Assembly (NCBI RefSeq): GCF_030466405.1
Contig: NZ_JAGGJF010000001.1
Span: forward strand, 558,001 to 622,000
Reading direction: 5' to 3'
Source: Pseudidiomarina terrestris
GTDB taxonomy: Bacteria; Pseudomonadota; Gammaproteobacteria; Enterobacterales; Alteromonadaceae
DNA length: 64,000 nt
Shown here one piece after another: positions 38,363-46,818 of the stretch (its first letter is position 1; each line of letters starts with the position of its first letter). The notes beneath the pieces were generated by a model. The model was not told where the DNA came from. It saw nothing but the letters and a program-made list of their open reading frames with translations, and made no database searches. Made by a program: the position numbers and the translations under genes.

Positions 38363-39040
38363 ATGGTCAGCAAATTCTACTTTTTGGCGTTCGTCTTTCT
38401 GCTTGCTGTGGCAGGTTGCAGTGATGCCTCTGATAACCAGCAACCGCAAGAGCCTGTGCTGCGTTACAGCCAGCTGAAAGTTTGTGAGTTTGCCGAAAAT
38501 CTAGCTCAGCTTGATGTCTCAGCGCCAAGTGCAAAACAGCTTCGTTTCCTGAATGAACAGTGGCGCACGCTGCAACAGGATAATGCATTACGCCCCGCCG
38601 AAGCTGAACACCTGCAACACGTCATGAGCGCCCTCAATTACCATTTAGCTCGGGACTCGTTAGCACGAATTCAAGAGGTGCTCGCTCATACTGAGCGAAC
38701 CTATGAACAAATCGAAGGATTGCGCCGCTTTAGTTCGAATCCGAAAGAAATGAAAGTGCCCGACTCGATTATCCGTAATCTGCGCAATGCTGTGCAGGAT
38801 TGCTGTGCAGACGCGTTAAGCCGTAACGCCAGCGCACTGCTGCGCGAAGATGAAGAATCTGCGCGGTACGCGATTGGCCGCCGTGCCTATTTTATCCAAC
38901 GCGACGTGAATCGTATTCTCAATAATGAGCTGACGTTCACTGCCTATCGTGAACGCCTGCAACAAGCAGCTGCGGAGCTTCCTGACGCACCGGCGCCGAT
39001 CGATGTCTCCGCATCCTGGGTAACGTGCCGCTCGACTTAA
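38363..39040 (+). CDS. Putative lipoprotein of unknown function
   Basis: 225 residues. The signal ends AVAGC (Cys19), a lipobox. The mature part is helical and Arg/Gln-rich with a CC pair (DCCADAL) and further single cysteines. It resembles uncharacterised helical lipoproteins of Alteromonadales (possibly DUF3080-like), but I cannot assign it. The tail overlaps the convergent ubiK by 4 bases. Confidence 0.65.
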   Translation: MVSKFYFLAFVFLLAVAGCSDASDNQQPQEPVLRYSQLKVCEFAENLAQLDVSAPSAKQLRFLNEQWRTLQQDNALRPAEAEHLQHVMSALNYHLARDSLARIQEVLAHTERTYEQIEGLRRFSSNPKEMKVPDSIIRNLRNAVQDCCADALSRNASALLREDEESARYAIGRRAYFIQRDVNRILNNELTFTAYRERLQQAAAELPDAPAPIDVSASWVTCRST

Positions 39041-39282
39041 AGCTCTTTATCTTGCTGCAATGCCTGCACTTGTTTTTCCAGCTCTTCAACACGCTGGCGT
39101 AAGCGCAATAACAGTTGTTGCTGGATATCCAGCTCTTCATGAGTGACAACGTCCAGCTTACTCAGCTGCTGTTGCAGGATTTGTTTGGTTCGCTGCTCCA
39201 TGCTTCCGGCAAAATCCTTCATGCCAGCTGGGATGCTGTCATTGATTTGCTTGGCGATATCTTCAATTTTCTTCGCGTCCAT
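39037..39282 (-). CDS. ubiK: Ubiquinone biosynthesis accessory factor UbiK
   Basis: 81 residues. The BMFP/YqiC family pattern is clear: an amphipathic N-terminal helix (KKIEDIAKQINDSIPAG) and a long C-terminal coiled coil (LRQRVEELEKQVQALQ). UbiK forms trimers with UbiJ and helps aerobic ubiquinone synthesis in the Ubi metabolon. Confidence 0.92.
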   Translation of the reverse strand: MDAKKIEDIAKQINDSIPAGMKDFAGSMEQRTKQILQQQLSKLDVVTHEELDIQQQLLLRLRQRVEELEKQVQALQQDKEL

Positions 39283-39399
39283 CTCAAACTCCTTGGGCGA
39301 ATTAGGGAATAGTCTTTTAGCTTAGCAGGAGTTTACGGTAAAATCTGCTCTTCAGTTCGCTGCTACAGCGCCATTTTCCCTCACTTTAACAGGACAATC

Positions 39400-41409
39400 A
39401 TGCAGTTAAATCCTCGCCAACAAGAAGCAGTCGAAGCCATCGGTGGTCCGGTGCTGGTACTCGCTGGCGCGGGCAGTGGCAAAACGCGCGTGATTACCGA
39501 GAAAATTGCTTACCTGATCACCCGCTGTCAGTATCAGGCTCGTCATATAGCCGCCGTGACCTTTACCAATAAAGCCGCACGCGAAATGAAAGAGCGCATC
39601 GGTAAGACGCTGGGGCGCCATCAGATCCGTGGTTTAACCGTATCGACGTTTCATACCCTGGGGCTGAGTATTATCCGCAAAGAGGTCAAACATCTTGGTC
39701 TCAAGTCTGGTTTTTCACTGTTTGACGACCAGGACAGCTTTGCCTTACTTAAAGCCCTTACCGAACCTGAACTGGACGGCGATAAAGACACTCTGAAACG
39801 GCTGCAGAGCCAAATTGGTAACTGGAAAAATGCCATGTGGACACCACAACAAGCGCTGTCCCATGCAAAGACACCAGATGAAGAAGAATTTGCCGAGTTT
39901 TACCGTCGCTACCAGCAAAATATGCGCGCCTGCAATGCCTTAGATTTTGATGATCTTATCTTGCTGCCGACGCAACTGCTGGCCAGCGACCCGGCCGTCC
40001 GCGAACGTTGGCAGAAGAAGTTCCAATACTTATTGGTTGATGAATATCAGGATACCAATACCTCGCAGTATCAGCTGGTAAAGTTACTGGTTGGCGAGCG
40101 TGCGCGCTTCACTGTGGTAGGCGATGACGATCAGTCCATCTATTCCTGGCGCGGCGCGCAACCGCAGAACCTGGCACTTTTGCAACAAGACTTTCCCCAG
40201 CTGCAGGTGATTAAGCTTGAGCAAAATTATCGCTCCCATGGTCGTATTCTTAAGTCAGCGAATATTCTGATTGAGAACAATCCTCACGTATTTGAGAAAA
40301 AGCTGTTCTCAGAAATGGAGTACGGGGTGCCGCTGCGGGTGATTTATGGCCGTAATGAAGAGCATGAGGCAGAGCGTGTGGTTGCTGAAATTGTACGGCG
40401 CCGCTTTTTAGAGCGCACCCCCTACTCCCATTTTGCGGTGCTGTACCGCGGCAACCACCAGTCCCGCATTTTTGAAAAAGCCTTGCTGACCAACCGAATT
40501 CCGTACCGCATGACCGGTGGCCAAAGCTTTTTTGCCCGGGCCGAAGTCAAAGACATCATGGCCTACCTGCGCTTGCTCATGAACCCGACCGATGACACGG
40601 CCTTTATTCGGGTCGTCAATGTCCCTAAGCGAGGTATTGGTCCGCATACGGTGGAGCGCATCGGCGAACTGGCCCACGAGTTACACACCAGTTTGCTGGA
40701 AGCCGCACAGCATCAAGCGTTAAAAACACGGTTAGGAAGCCGCGAGTATCAATCGGTACAGCTGTTTACTCACCTGATCAGCCAAACCGCACGGCGTTGC
40801 GATCATAGTCCCGAGGTGATGCCAGCACTTTACCATCTGATCAAAGAAATCGGCTATGAGGAATGGCTGTACGAAGCCAGCCCCAGCCAGAGCGCGGCGG
40901 AAATGCGTTACAAGAACATCAGTGAACTGCTGCGCTGGGTCGGGGAAATGCTCAAGGGTGACGACGACCACGAACCGTTAAACTTTGAACAAGCCGTCGC
41001 CAAGTTATGTTTACGCGACTTAATGTCGCGTCATGAAGAAGAAGAGTTTGGCGACCAGGTGCAACTGATGACCCTGCACGCCTCCAAAGGTCTGGAATTT
41101 CCGCATGTTTTTCTGGTGGGCATGGAAGAAGGCTTATTACCTCACCAATCGAGCATCGACGACAATATGGTCGAGGAAGAACGCCGGCTGGCTTATGTCG
41201 GTATTACCCGCGCCCAGCAGTCATTAATCTTTACCATGGCGAAAGAACGCCGCCAATATGGTGATGTACTCAGACCGGAGCCGAGCCGTTTCTTGTTTGA
41301 GTTACCGCAAGATGACCTGGAATGGGAAGGTAAAACGCCAATTACGCCTGAACGGGAAGAAGAATCACGCAACGATGGCTTGTCGATGTTGCGGAATGCG
41401 CTTAAATAG
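39400..41409 (+). CDS. rep: ATP-dependent DNA helicase Rep
   Basis: 669 residues, the normal Rep length. UvrD-like superfamily 1 motifs: LNPRQQEAVEAI (Q motif), Walker A AGAGSGKTRV (about 22-31), VDEYQDTN, GDDDQSIYSWRGA, and VTLHASKGLEFPHVF (read as LMTLHASKGLEF). Rep unwinds 3'-5' and removes protein roadblocks before the replisome. Convergent with the GGDEF protein; tails overlap by 8 bases. Confidence 0.95.
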   Translation: MQLNPRQQEAVEAIGGPVLVLAGAGSGKTRVITEKIAYLITRCQYQARHIAAVTFTNKAAREMKERIGKTLGRHQIRGLTVSTFHTLGLSIIRKEVKHLGLKSGFSLFDDQDSFALLKALTEPELDGDKDTLKRLQSQIGNWKNAMWTPQQALSHAKTPDEEEFAEFYRRYQQNMRACNALDFDDLILLPTQLLASDPAVRERWQKKFQYLLVDEYQDTNTSQYQLVKLLVGERARFTVVGDDDQSIYSWRGAQPQNLALLQQDFPQLQVIKLEQNYRSHGRILKSANILIENNPHVFEKKLFSEMEYGVPLRVIYGRNEEHEAERVVAEIVRRRFLERTPYSHFAVLYRGNHQSRIFEKALLTNRIPYRMTGGQSFFARAEVKDIMAYLRLLMNPTDDTAFIRVVNVPKRGIGPHTVERIGELAHELHTSLLEAAQHQALKTRLGSREYQSVQLFTHLISQTARRCDHSPEVMPALYHLIKEIGYEEWLYEASPSQSAAEMRYKNISELLRWVGEMLKGDDDHEPLNFEQAVAKLCLRDLMSRHEEEEFGDQVQLMTLHASKGLEFPHVFLVGMEEGLLPHQSSIDDNMVEEERRLAYVGITRAQQSLIFTMAKERRQYGDVLRPEPSRFLFELPQDDLEWEGKTPITPEREEESRNDGLSMLRNALK

Positions 41410-43978
41410 CCTCTTGCTTTTGTTTTGTTTCAACCCACACGGGTTCACCCAGTTGCTTGCCAACGCCAATCTGTACCCCTGCGTCCCTTAACGCCTGCAA
41501 CTGTTCTTTGCTATCAATCCCGGCAGCTGCAATGGTGATCGACAGTTCGTTACACAGGTTGACGACGTTTCTGACCATCACTCCCGCGCGTTCGCTATTT
41601 GCCGTTTCTTCGACAAAGCGGGGATCCAGTTTCACGTGGGTGAACGGATAATTCAGCAAGTACTGTAAAGCTCCTGAGCTACGGCCGAATTCATTCAGGG
41701 CTAGCCCAACACCGGCATCAGCCAGGGTTTTGAGGGCAGTAAGCTGACGTTTTGAATTATCGCTCAGCTCCGTCTCGCTGAACTCGAAGACCAGTTGCTT
41801 AGGCGATACGCCGGCGCTTTTGATAATGCCCAGCAGAGCTTTGACATCGGCCAACTTGTACAGGTGTTTGGTAGATAGACTTACATAAATGGGGACGTTG
41901 CTCTTGCCCTCACAGAGTATTTCGCAGCAACGGGTCAGCATCCAGTGATCGAGCGACAAAATCATGCCGGTCTTTTCGGCCACGTTCAGGAAACTTTGTG
42001 CCGTCAGCAACTGATCACCGCGCTGCCAGCGCACCAGCACCTCACGCGCCTTGGGCTTACCGTCGACTAACGAAACAAGGTCGAACTGCTGGAGCAGGAA
42101 GTCCTGATCAAACTGCGCATGCCGTAGCTCGCTCTCACGATGTAACGACGCCACCAGATCTTTATGGATACTCTCGTCGAACACTACGAAGCGGCCACGG
42201 CCCATGCCTTTGGCCTGATACATAGCCGCATCAGCGTCCCGCAATAAGCGTTCTGCTGAATCATTGCGCGATTTGCATTCTGCGATACCCACACTGGCAC
42301 CGGAATAGTGTTCAGTCTCACCAAACTCAAAAGGTTGACGCATATGCTCGATGATCCGCGAAGCAACATCTTTGGCATCATCTATGTGGTGAATAAGATT
42401 CAGTAAAATAACGAATTCATCTCCACCTAAGCGCGCCACAGTATCATTGTCACGCACGCACTCACCGATACGCCGGCTGGCCTCAAGCAAAAATTCATCG
42501 CCCGCCGAGTGGCCCAACGAGTCATTGATATCCTTAAAGCGATCGAGATCGACAAACAACACGGCAAAGTTATGGCTGGGGAAACGGCGCTTTTGATTGA
42601 GTGCCTGCTGCAAACGCTCGGTAAACATAGAGCGGTTCGGAAGGCCTGTTAACGCATCATGATGCGCATCGTAGAAAAGTTTTTCTTCGATCTTCTTACG
42701 GCGCTCGATTTCGTTGACCAGCTCTTCGGTGCGCTCGGCAACCTTTTTCTCGAGGAAGGCATTCACCCGGCGCACTTCATCAGCATTACGGCGTCGCTCA
42801 ATCGCTACAGCGACGTGCTGAGAAACAAAGTTCAGCAGTTCAAGGTCGTCTTGTTTGTAGCTCACATCGCCATTATAGGTCTGTACTGAGAGTACGCCGA
42901 TAACCTCATCGTCCACTAACAGAGGTGATCCTAGCCATTGTTTTGGTCGGGTTCCATAATATCTGATGGGGCCCTCGACCTTGCCTGCTGCGACGAGTTG
43001 TTCATAAGCCTGCTCATCAATAAAGACCGCTTTCCGGGTCGAAATGACATACTCCGTCATACCTTTGCCCAAGGGCCGTCGATCGACTAACTGGCTGTCA
43101 CGTTCATCCACGTAATAGGGAAACCGGATATGTTTGCGGTCGTCATCGAGCAAGGCGACGAAAAAGTTGTCATTGTTCATCAGCAAGCCAATTTGCCGAT
43201 GTAACTGAGTAAAGAAGTTGTCCATGCTCTCGGAGGTATTGGTCAGCTCAGAAATACCGTACAGCACAGCAGAGAGTTTTTCGGCGCGTTTGCGCTCAGC
43301 GACCTGCTCTTCAAGATTTGCATTTATGTCGCGCAGATTAGCCGTTTGCCGATCGATTTCCTCGCGCATAAACTCACGCTGACGAATCCGCTCCAGGGCG
43401 TTAACGATGTGCTGAGAAACGAACATGAAGAGCTCTTTATCGGCACGCGTATAGCCCTCACCGTCGGTGTAGCTTTGCACCACCATCGCCCCGATAACAC
43501 GCTCGCCGCTACAAAGTGGCACCCCTAGCCAATCGATCGGTGGCGAGCCTAGATCAGAGACTTCGCCTGACTCGACCAAGGCACTGAAATTTTCTTCATT
43601 GAGCAAAAAGGGTTGGGCTTTACGAATCACATAACCTGTCAGACCTTTTCGCAAGACTTCCGCGGGAAATTGCTCGTTACTTGGCACATCGTCATATTCA
43701 TCGGCGAAGTACACAAATTTTACGGTGTCTTGTTGTTGGTCGAACAAGCAGACGAAAAAGTTTCTGGCCACCATAAGTTCATCGATAATGGCATGCAGGG
43801 CAGGATAAAACTCTGACATATCGCGTGCGGATGAGGCAAGTTCAGAGATTCGGAAGAGTGCTTTTTGGACAACTTCGGACTGCCGGTACTTTAGAGCAAT
43901 GCTTTTCAGACGTACTACTGCCTTGCGCAAGCGCGCAATGTCGCGAGAATCTGTAGACAACTGATGTTGGTTTGGCAT
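41402..43978 (-). CDS. GAF-GAF-GGDEF-EAL protein with degenerate EAL domain
   Basis: 858 residues, soluble. Two GAF domains (about 35-195 and 240-395) each followed by a coiled coil, then a GGDEF domain with intact GGDEF at 518-522, then an EAL-like domain from about 600. In the EAL domain the signature is E646-V-L instead of EAL, the metal-binding Asn region reads YVSLSTKHL, and the DDFG loop is N762-E-F-G. It is therefore probably a cyclic-di-GMP synthase with a non-catalytic EAL domain used for sensing or binding. The ligand of the GAF domains is unknown. Confidence 0.88.
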   Translation of the reverse strand: MPNQHQLSTDSRDIARLRKAVVRLKSIALKYRQSEVVQKALFRISELASSARDMSEFYPALHAIIDELMVARNFFVCLFDQQQDTVKFVYFADEYDDVPSNEQFPAEVLRKGLTGYVIRKAQPFLLNEENFSALVESGEVSDLGSPPIDWLGVPLCSGERVIGAMVVQSYTDGEGYTRADKELFMFVSQHIVNALERIRQREFMREEIDRQTANLRDINANLEEQVAERKRAEKLSAVLYGISELTNTSESMDNFFTQLHRQIGLLMNNDNFFVALLDDDRKHIRFPYYVDERDSQLVDRRPLGKGMTEYVISTRKAVFIDEQAYEQLVAAGKVEGPIRYYGTRPKQWLGSPLLVDDEVIGVLSVQTYNGDVSYKQDDLELLNFVSQHVAVAIERRRNADEVRRVNAFLEKKVAERTEELVNEIERRKKIEEKLFYDAHHDALTGLPNRSMFTERLQQALNQKRRFPSHNFAVLFVDLDRFKDINDSLGHSAGDEFLLEASRRIGECVRDNDTVARLGGDEFVILLNLIHHIDDAKDVASRIIEHMRQPFEFGETEHYSGASVGIAECKSRNDSAERLLRDADAAMYQAKGMGRGRFVVFDESIHKDLVASLHRESELRHAQFDQDFLLQQFDLVSLVDGKPKAREVLVRWQRGDQLLTAQSFLNVAEKTGMILSLDHWMLTRCCEILCEGKSNVPIYVSLSTKHLYKLADVKALLGIIKSAGVSPKQLVFEFSETELSDNSKRQLTALKTLADAGVGLALNEFGRSSGALQYLLNYPFTHVKLDPRFVEETANSERAGVMVRNVVNLCNELSITIAAAGIDSKEQLQALRDAGVQIGVGKQLGEPVWVETKQKQEAI

Positions 43979-44129
43979 CGGCTTTGAAAAGCTCTAATTG
44001 GTTATTTTTTCGTCGTATATTGAGTTTTTGTATGCTTTTTTGTGAACGAACTTGCAATCGATTATATCTTTACATTCCTGTACAAGAAAGGCTTTTGCTG
44101 GATTTTTCAGCTATTTTTAGGCAAAAAAA

Positions 44130-44150
44130 AACCGCCGAAGCGGTTTTTAT
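44130..44150. terminator. Intrinsic terminator downstream of cytochrome c5 gene
   Basis: A stem AACCGC/GCGGTT with CGAA tetraloop is flanked by a run of A on the left and T on the right. It would end minus-strand transcription from the cytochrome gene 25 bases after its stop. Confidence 0.8.
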
Positions 44151-44174
44151 CATTTAAATCAGTTGTTTCATCAC

Positions 44175-44624
44175 TTAAATGTCAGCGATCATGTAATCGA
44201 TTGCTGCTTGAATCTCATCATCGCTACAATCGCCACAGGTCCCTTTCGGTGGCATCGCGTTGTAACCTTCAATCGCGTGCTTTAACACTGTGTCCATACC
44301 CTGAGCCAAACGTGGCTCCCAATCTGCCTCGTTATTGAGCTTCGGTGCGCCTAATACACCGCCGGTGTGGCAAGCTGCACAAAACTGGTTGTAAACCGCT
44401 TCACCTGAGCGTGCTGCAGTACTACCGGAATCACCACCTGGGGCTGCATCCGCACTACCTGTGCGCACTTGACCGATAGGCGCAATACGCTTAGCAATAT
44501 CTTCATTCTTGTCTTGTGGCAACATTGTCGCGCCAGCGCTACCGACCACGAAGGCCAAAGCGGCGGCAAACAAACGACCCGATTTTACAGCTTTCAATAC
44601 GTTCACAGTGGACTCCTGTTTCAT
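44175..44624 (-). CDS. Cytochrome c5 family protein
   Basis: 149 residues. An N-terminal hydrophobic segment (about 18-33) exports or anchors it; a Gly/Ser linker leads to a single c-type haem domain with CAACH (about 93-97), a distal Met in AMPPKG, and a CGDC pair typical of cytochrome c5. It carries electrons in the periplasm, probably to terminal oxidases. Confidence 0.92.
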   Translation of the reverse strand: MKQESTVNVLKAVKSGRLFAAALAFVVGSAGATMLPQDKNEDIAKRIAPIGQVRTGSADAAPGGDSGSTAARSGEAVYNQFCAACHTGGVLGAPKLNNEADWEPRLAQGMDTVLKHAIEGYNAMPPKGTCGDCSDDEIQAAIDYMIADI

Positions 44625-44698
44625 TGAGTTGAGCTTGCACGCTCACTTAGTTGTTGCGATTATAGCCAGATTCCGTCCAAGGTTAAACATTTCGTTTT

Positions 44699-45781
44699 AT
44701 GTCCCAGCAATCGACCTTTAATACGCGCAAAATTGCGCTTCTGGATCTTGATGCCTTCTTCGCCAGCGCCGAAGTCTTGCGTGATCCGAGCCTGCGCGAT
44801 CGGCCGTTTGCCGTCGGTGGCGGCAGCGAACGTGGCGTAGTAGCGACCGCGAACTACCTGGCCCGTCAATTCGGTGTTCGCAGCGCAATGTCCGGTGCCC
44901 ACGCCCGGCGTCTGTGTCCCCACTTGCACTTCGTTAGCCCTGATCATCGCTATTACCGTGAGCTTTCCAGACAGGTACTGGCCGTCTTGCAGCAGGTAAC
45001 GGATCAGGTCGAACCCGCTTCGATCGACGAATTCTACCTCGACCTGACGGAAAATAAGGATTATCACGGCAGCGCCTCGTTAACCATGGAAGCCATACGC
45101 GGGGAGTTGCGTAAACTTGGCTTGACAGCATCTGCCGGTATTAGTTGTCAAAAAATGGTCGCCAAAATCGCTAGTGAGGAACAAAAACCTGATGGTCAGT
45201 TTGTCGTACCTCCGGATCAGGTGGTGCCCTACATCGCCCAACTGAGCCTGAAACGCATCCCGGGGGTCGGACCGAAGAGCCTTGAGCGGTTGCAACATGC
45301 CGGGTTTTACACCGGCCTTGATATTCAGGCCGCCAAACTGGAGCGCTTGCAGCGCTTATTAGGCGAAAAAGCCGGCTGGTTATTACAGCAACGTTGCAAT
45401 GGTATCGACCAACGCCCGGTCGTTACCGAACGCACCCGCAAAAGCGTCGGCTGCGAGGAAACCTTGCGGCATGACTTTCAACAGTTGCGCCAGCTGGAGA
45501 AGTTTCTTGATGAAGTTTTGCTGCCCCAACTGCAAAAACGCCTGGGACAAAGCCGTTGGCAGGACACCCACATCAAAAGCCAGACAGTAAAACTTAAGTT
45601 TAGTGACTTCCAGCAAACCACGGTGTCCCGCACCGCGAAAACCGCTTCACCCAGTTTGTTTTACCAGTTACTGCGCGAGGCCTGGGATCGTCGTGACCAA
45701 CGCGGCGTGCGCCTGGTCGGCCTCAGTGTGGCGTTGCCTGACCCAGATGAACAGTTGCAGCTGGAATTGGATCTGGACTAG
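44699..45781 (+). CDS. dinB: DNA polymerase IV (DinB)
   Basis: 360 residues. Y-family motifs: LLDLDAFFASAE with the first catalytic Asp, ARQFGVRSAMSG, SIDEFYLDLT with the second acidic pair, and the helix-hairpin-helix IPGVGPKSLERL. The C-terminus QLQLELDL is a beta-clamp-binding type tail. It performs translesion synthesis. No LexA box is evident in the short upstream gap. Overlaps the convergent PepSY gene by 4 bases. Confidence 0.95.
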   Translation: MSQQSTFNTRKIALLDLDAFFASAEVLRDPSLRDRPFAVGGGSERGVVATANYLARQFGVRSAMSGAHARRLCPHLHFVSPDHRYYRELSRQVLAVLQQVTDQVEPASIDEFYLDLTENKDYHGSASLTMEAIRGELRKLGLTASAGISCQKMVAKIASEEQKPDGQFVVPPDQVVPYIAQLSLKRIPGVGPKSLERLQHAGFYTGLDIQAAKLERLQRLLGEKAGWLLQQRCNGIDQRPVVTERTRKSVGCEETLRHDFQQLRQLEKFLDEVLLPQLQKRLGQSRWQDTHIKSQTVKLKFSDFQQTTVSRTAKTASPSLFYQLLREAWDRRDQRGVRLVGLSVALPDPDEQLQLELDLD

Positions 45782-46818
45782 TGCGCCCGCTGCCGGCGCT
45801 TTACCCAAAACCAGACGCCAGTTACTGGCAATAGCATCAGTACCAGACCGCCCAGCAAAGTTACCAGCAACCAGATGATGCCACCCACCGCAGCGACATG
45901 CAGCGGATAAATAAGCTGCGACAACTGAAACCCTAAAGCTTTATTGCGTACATCGTCGGCACTGATGAGTGGCCCTTGTGCGGCAAAGGTCAGGTAACTG
46001 CGGCCGTTTGGATGCCACTCGTCGCTATACTTTAAGCGCATCCGATACGCGCCTTCCGCATTAGCTTGTAAGTACACCAGCCGTGGCTTTTGATCGGGCC
46101 AGAAGCGCTCAGCAATGGCAAACCGTTGCTGCCAGTTCGTCGCACTCGCGGTGGGTAGTTCCGCGGTTGGCCGTGTTTGGGTTTGCGGGAACATCGCGGT
46201 CAATGTGGAATTTACCGTCGCTGCATACATGATGGCAGTACCCGTCAGCAACAGCACCGCAACCGGCACCAGCGCCAGCACCCCCGAGGTGCGATGCAGT
46301 TGCCAGAGCGTTGCCCGAAACTGCCGCGAACGCGGCCCATGCCAGCGCACGCTGAAAACACGCCAGCTCCAGTTTCGTGGCCACCAGCGGACCATGCCGG
46401 CAATGACCAGCAACAGGCTTAGCAATCCGAATATGCCCATCAGATCTTTACCCAGCTCGTCCAGCAGCAGGTGATGATGAAACTCAACAAACCAGGAAAT
46501 CCAGTCGCCAAGGTGGGGTCGCGCCAGTACCGCAGAGCCAGCGGCATCGAAATAATGGGTCACACCCTCAGCATCGACGACCTCGATCCAGGGCTTATCT
46601 GCCCGCGGCAGATAGGCGTAGCCCGCCTGGAACCGATCAAAAACCCTGGCAGCATCGGCAGTTGACGGGACTTCAGCCAGCCGTAGTTCGGGGTACTGCA
46701 GTTGCAGCAGTTCAGTCTTATACAAAAGCAGAGTGCCCGTTAACGAAACGAGCACCACCCAAAGACTTAATGTAAGGCCGAGCCACTTATGGACCCGGCC
46801 AAACCCATGTCGCCACAT
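45778..46818 (-). CDS. PepSY-associated TM helix protein (putative iron reductase/uptake accessory)
   Basis: 346 residues with four membrane helices (about 13-34, 128-146, 178-200, 305-330) and two periplasmic PepSY-like regions. Such PiuB-type proteins accompany TonB receptors and are thought to help release iron from siderophores in the periplasm, though few have been tested. Its ATG overlaps the TonB receptor stop as TGATG, so the two are translationally coupled. Confidence 0.87.
   Translation of the reverse strand: MWRHGFGRVHKWLGLTLSLWVVLVSLTGTLLLYKTELLQLQYPELRLAEVPSTADAARVFDRFQAGYAYLPRADKPWIEVVDAEGVTHYFDAAGSAVLARPHLGDWISWFVEFHHHLLLDELGKDLMGIFGLLSLLLVIAGMVRWWPRNWSWRVFSVRWHGPRSRQFRATLWQLHRTSGVLALVPVAVLLLTGTAIMYAATVNSTLTAMFPQTQTRPTAELPTASATNWQQRFAIAERFWPDQKPRLVYLQANAEGAYRMRLKYSDEWHPNGRSYLTFAAQGPLISADDVRNKALGFQLSQLIYPLHVAAVGGIIWLLVTLLGGLVLMLLPVTGVWFWVKRRQRAH

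Noticed and set aside
44625-44698. LexA (SOS) box before dinB
   Set aside because: No CTGT-N8-ACAG pattern is visible in the gap.
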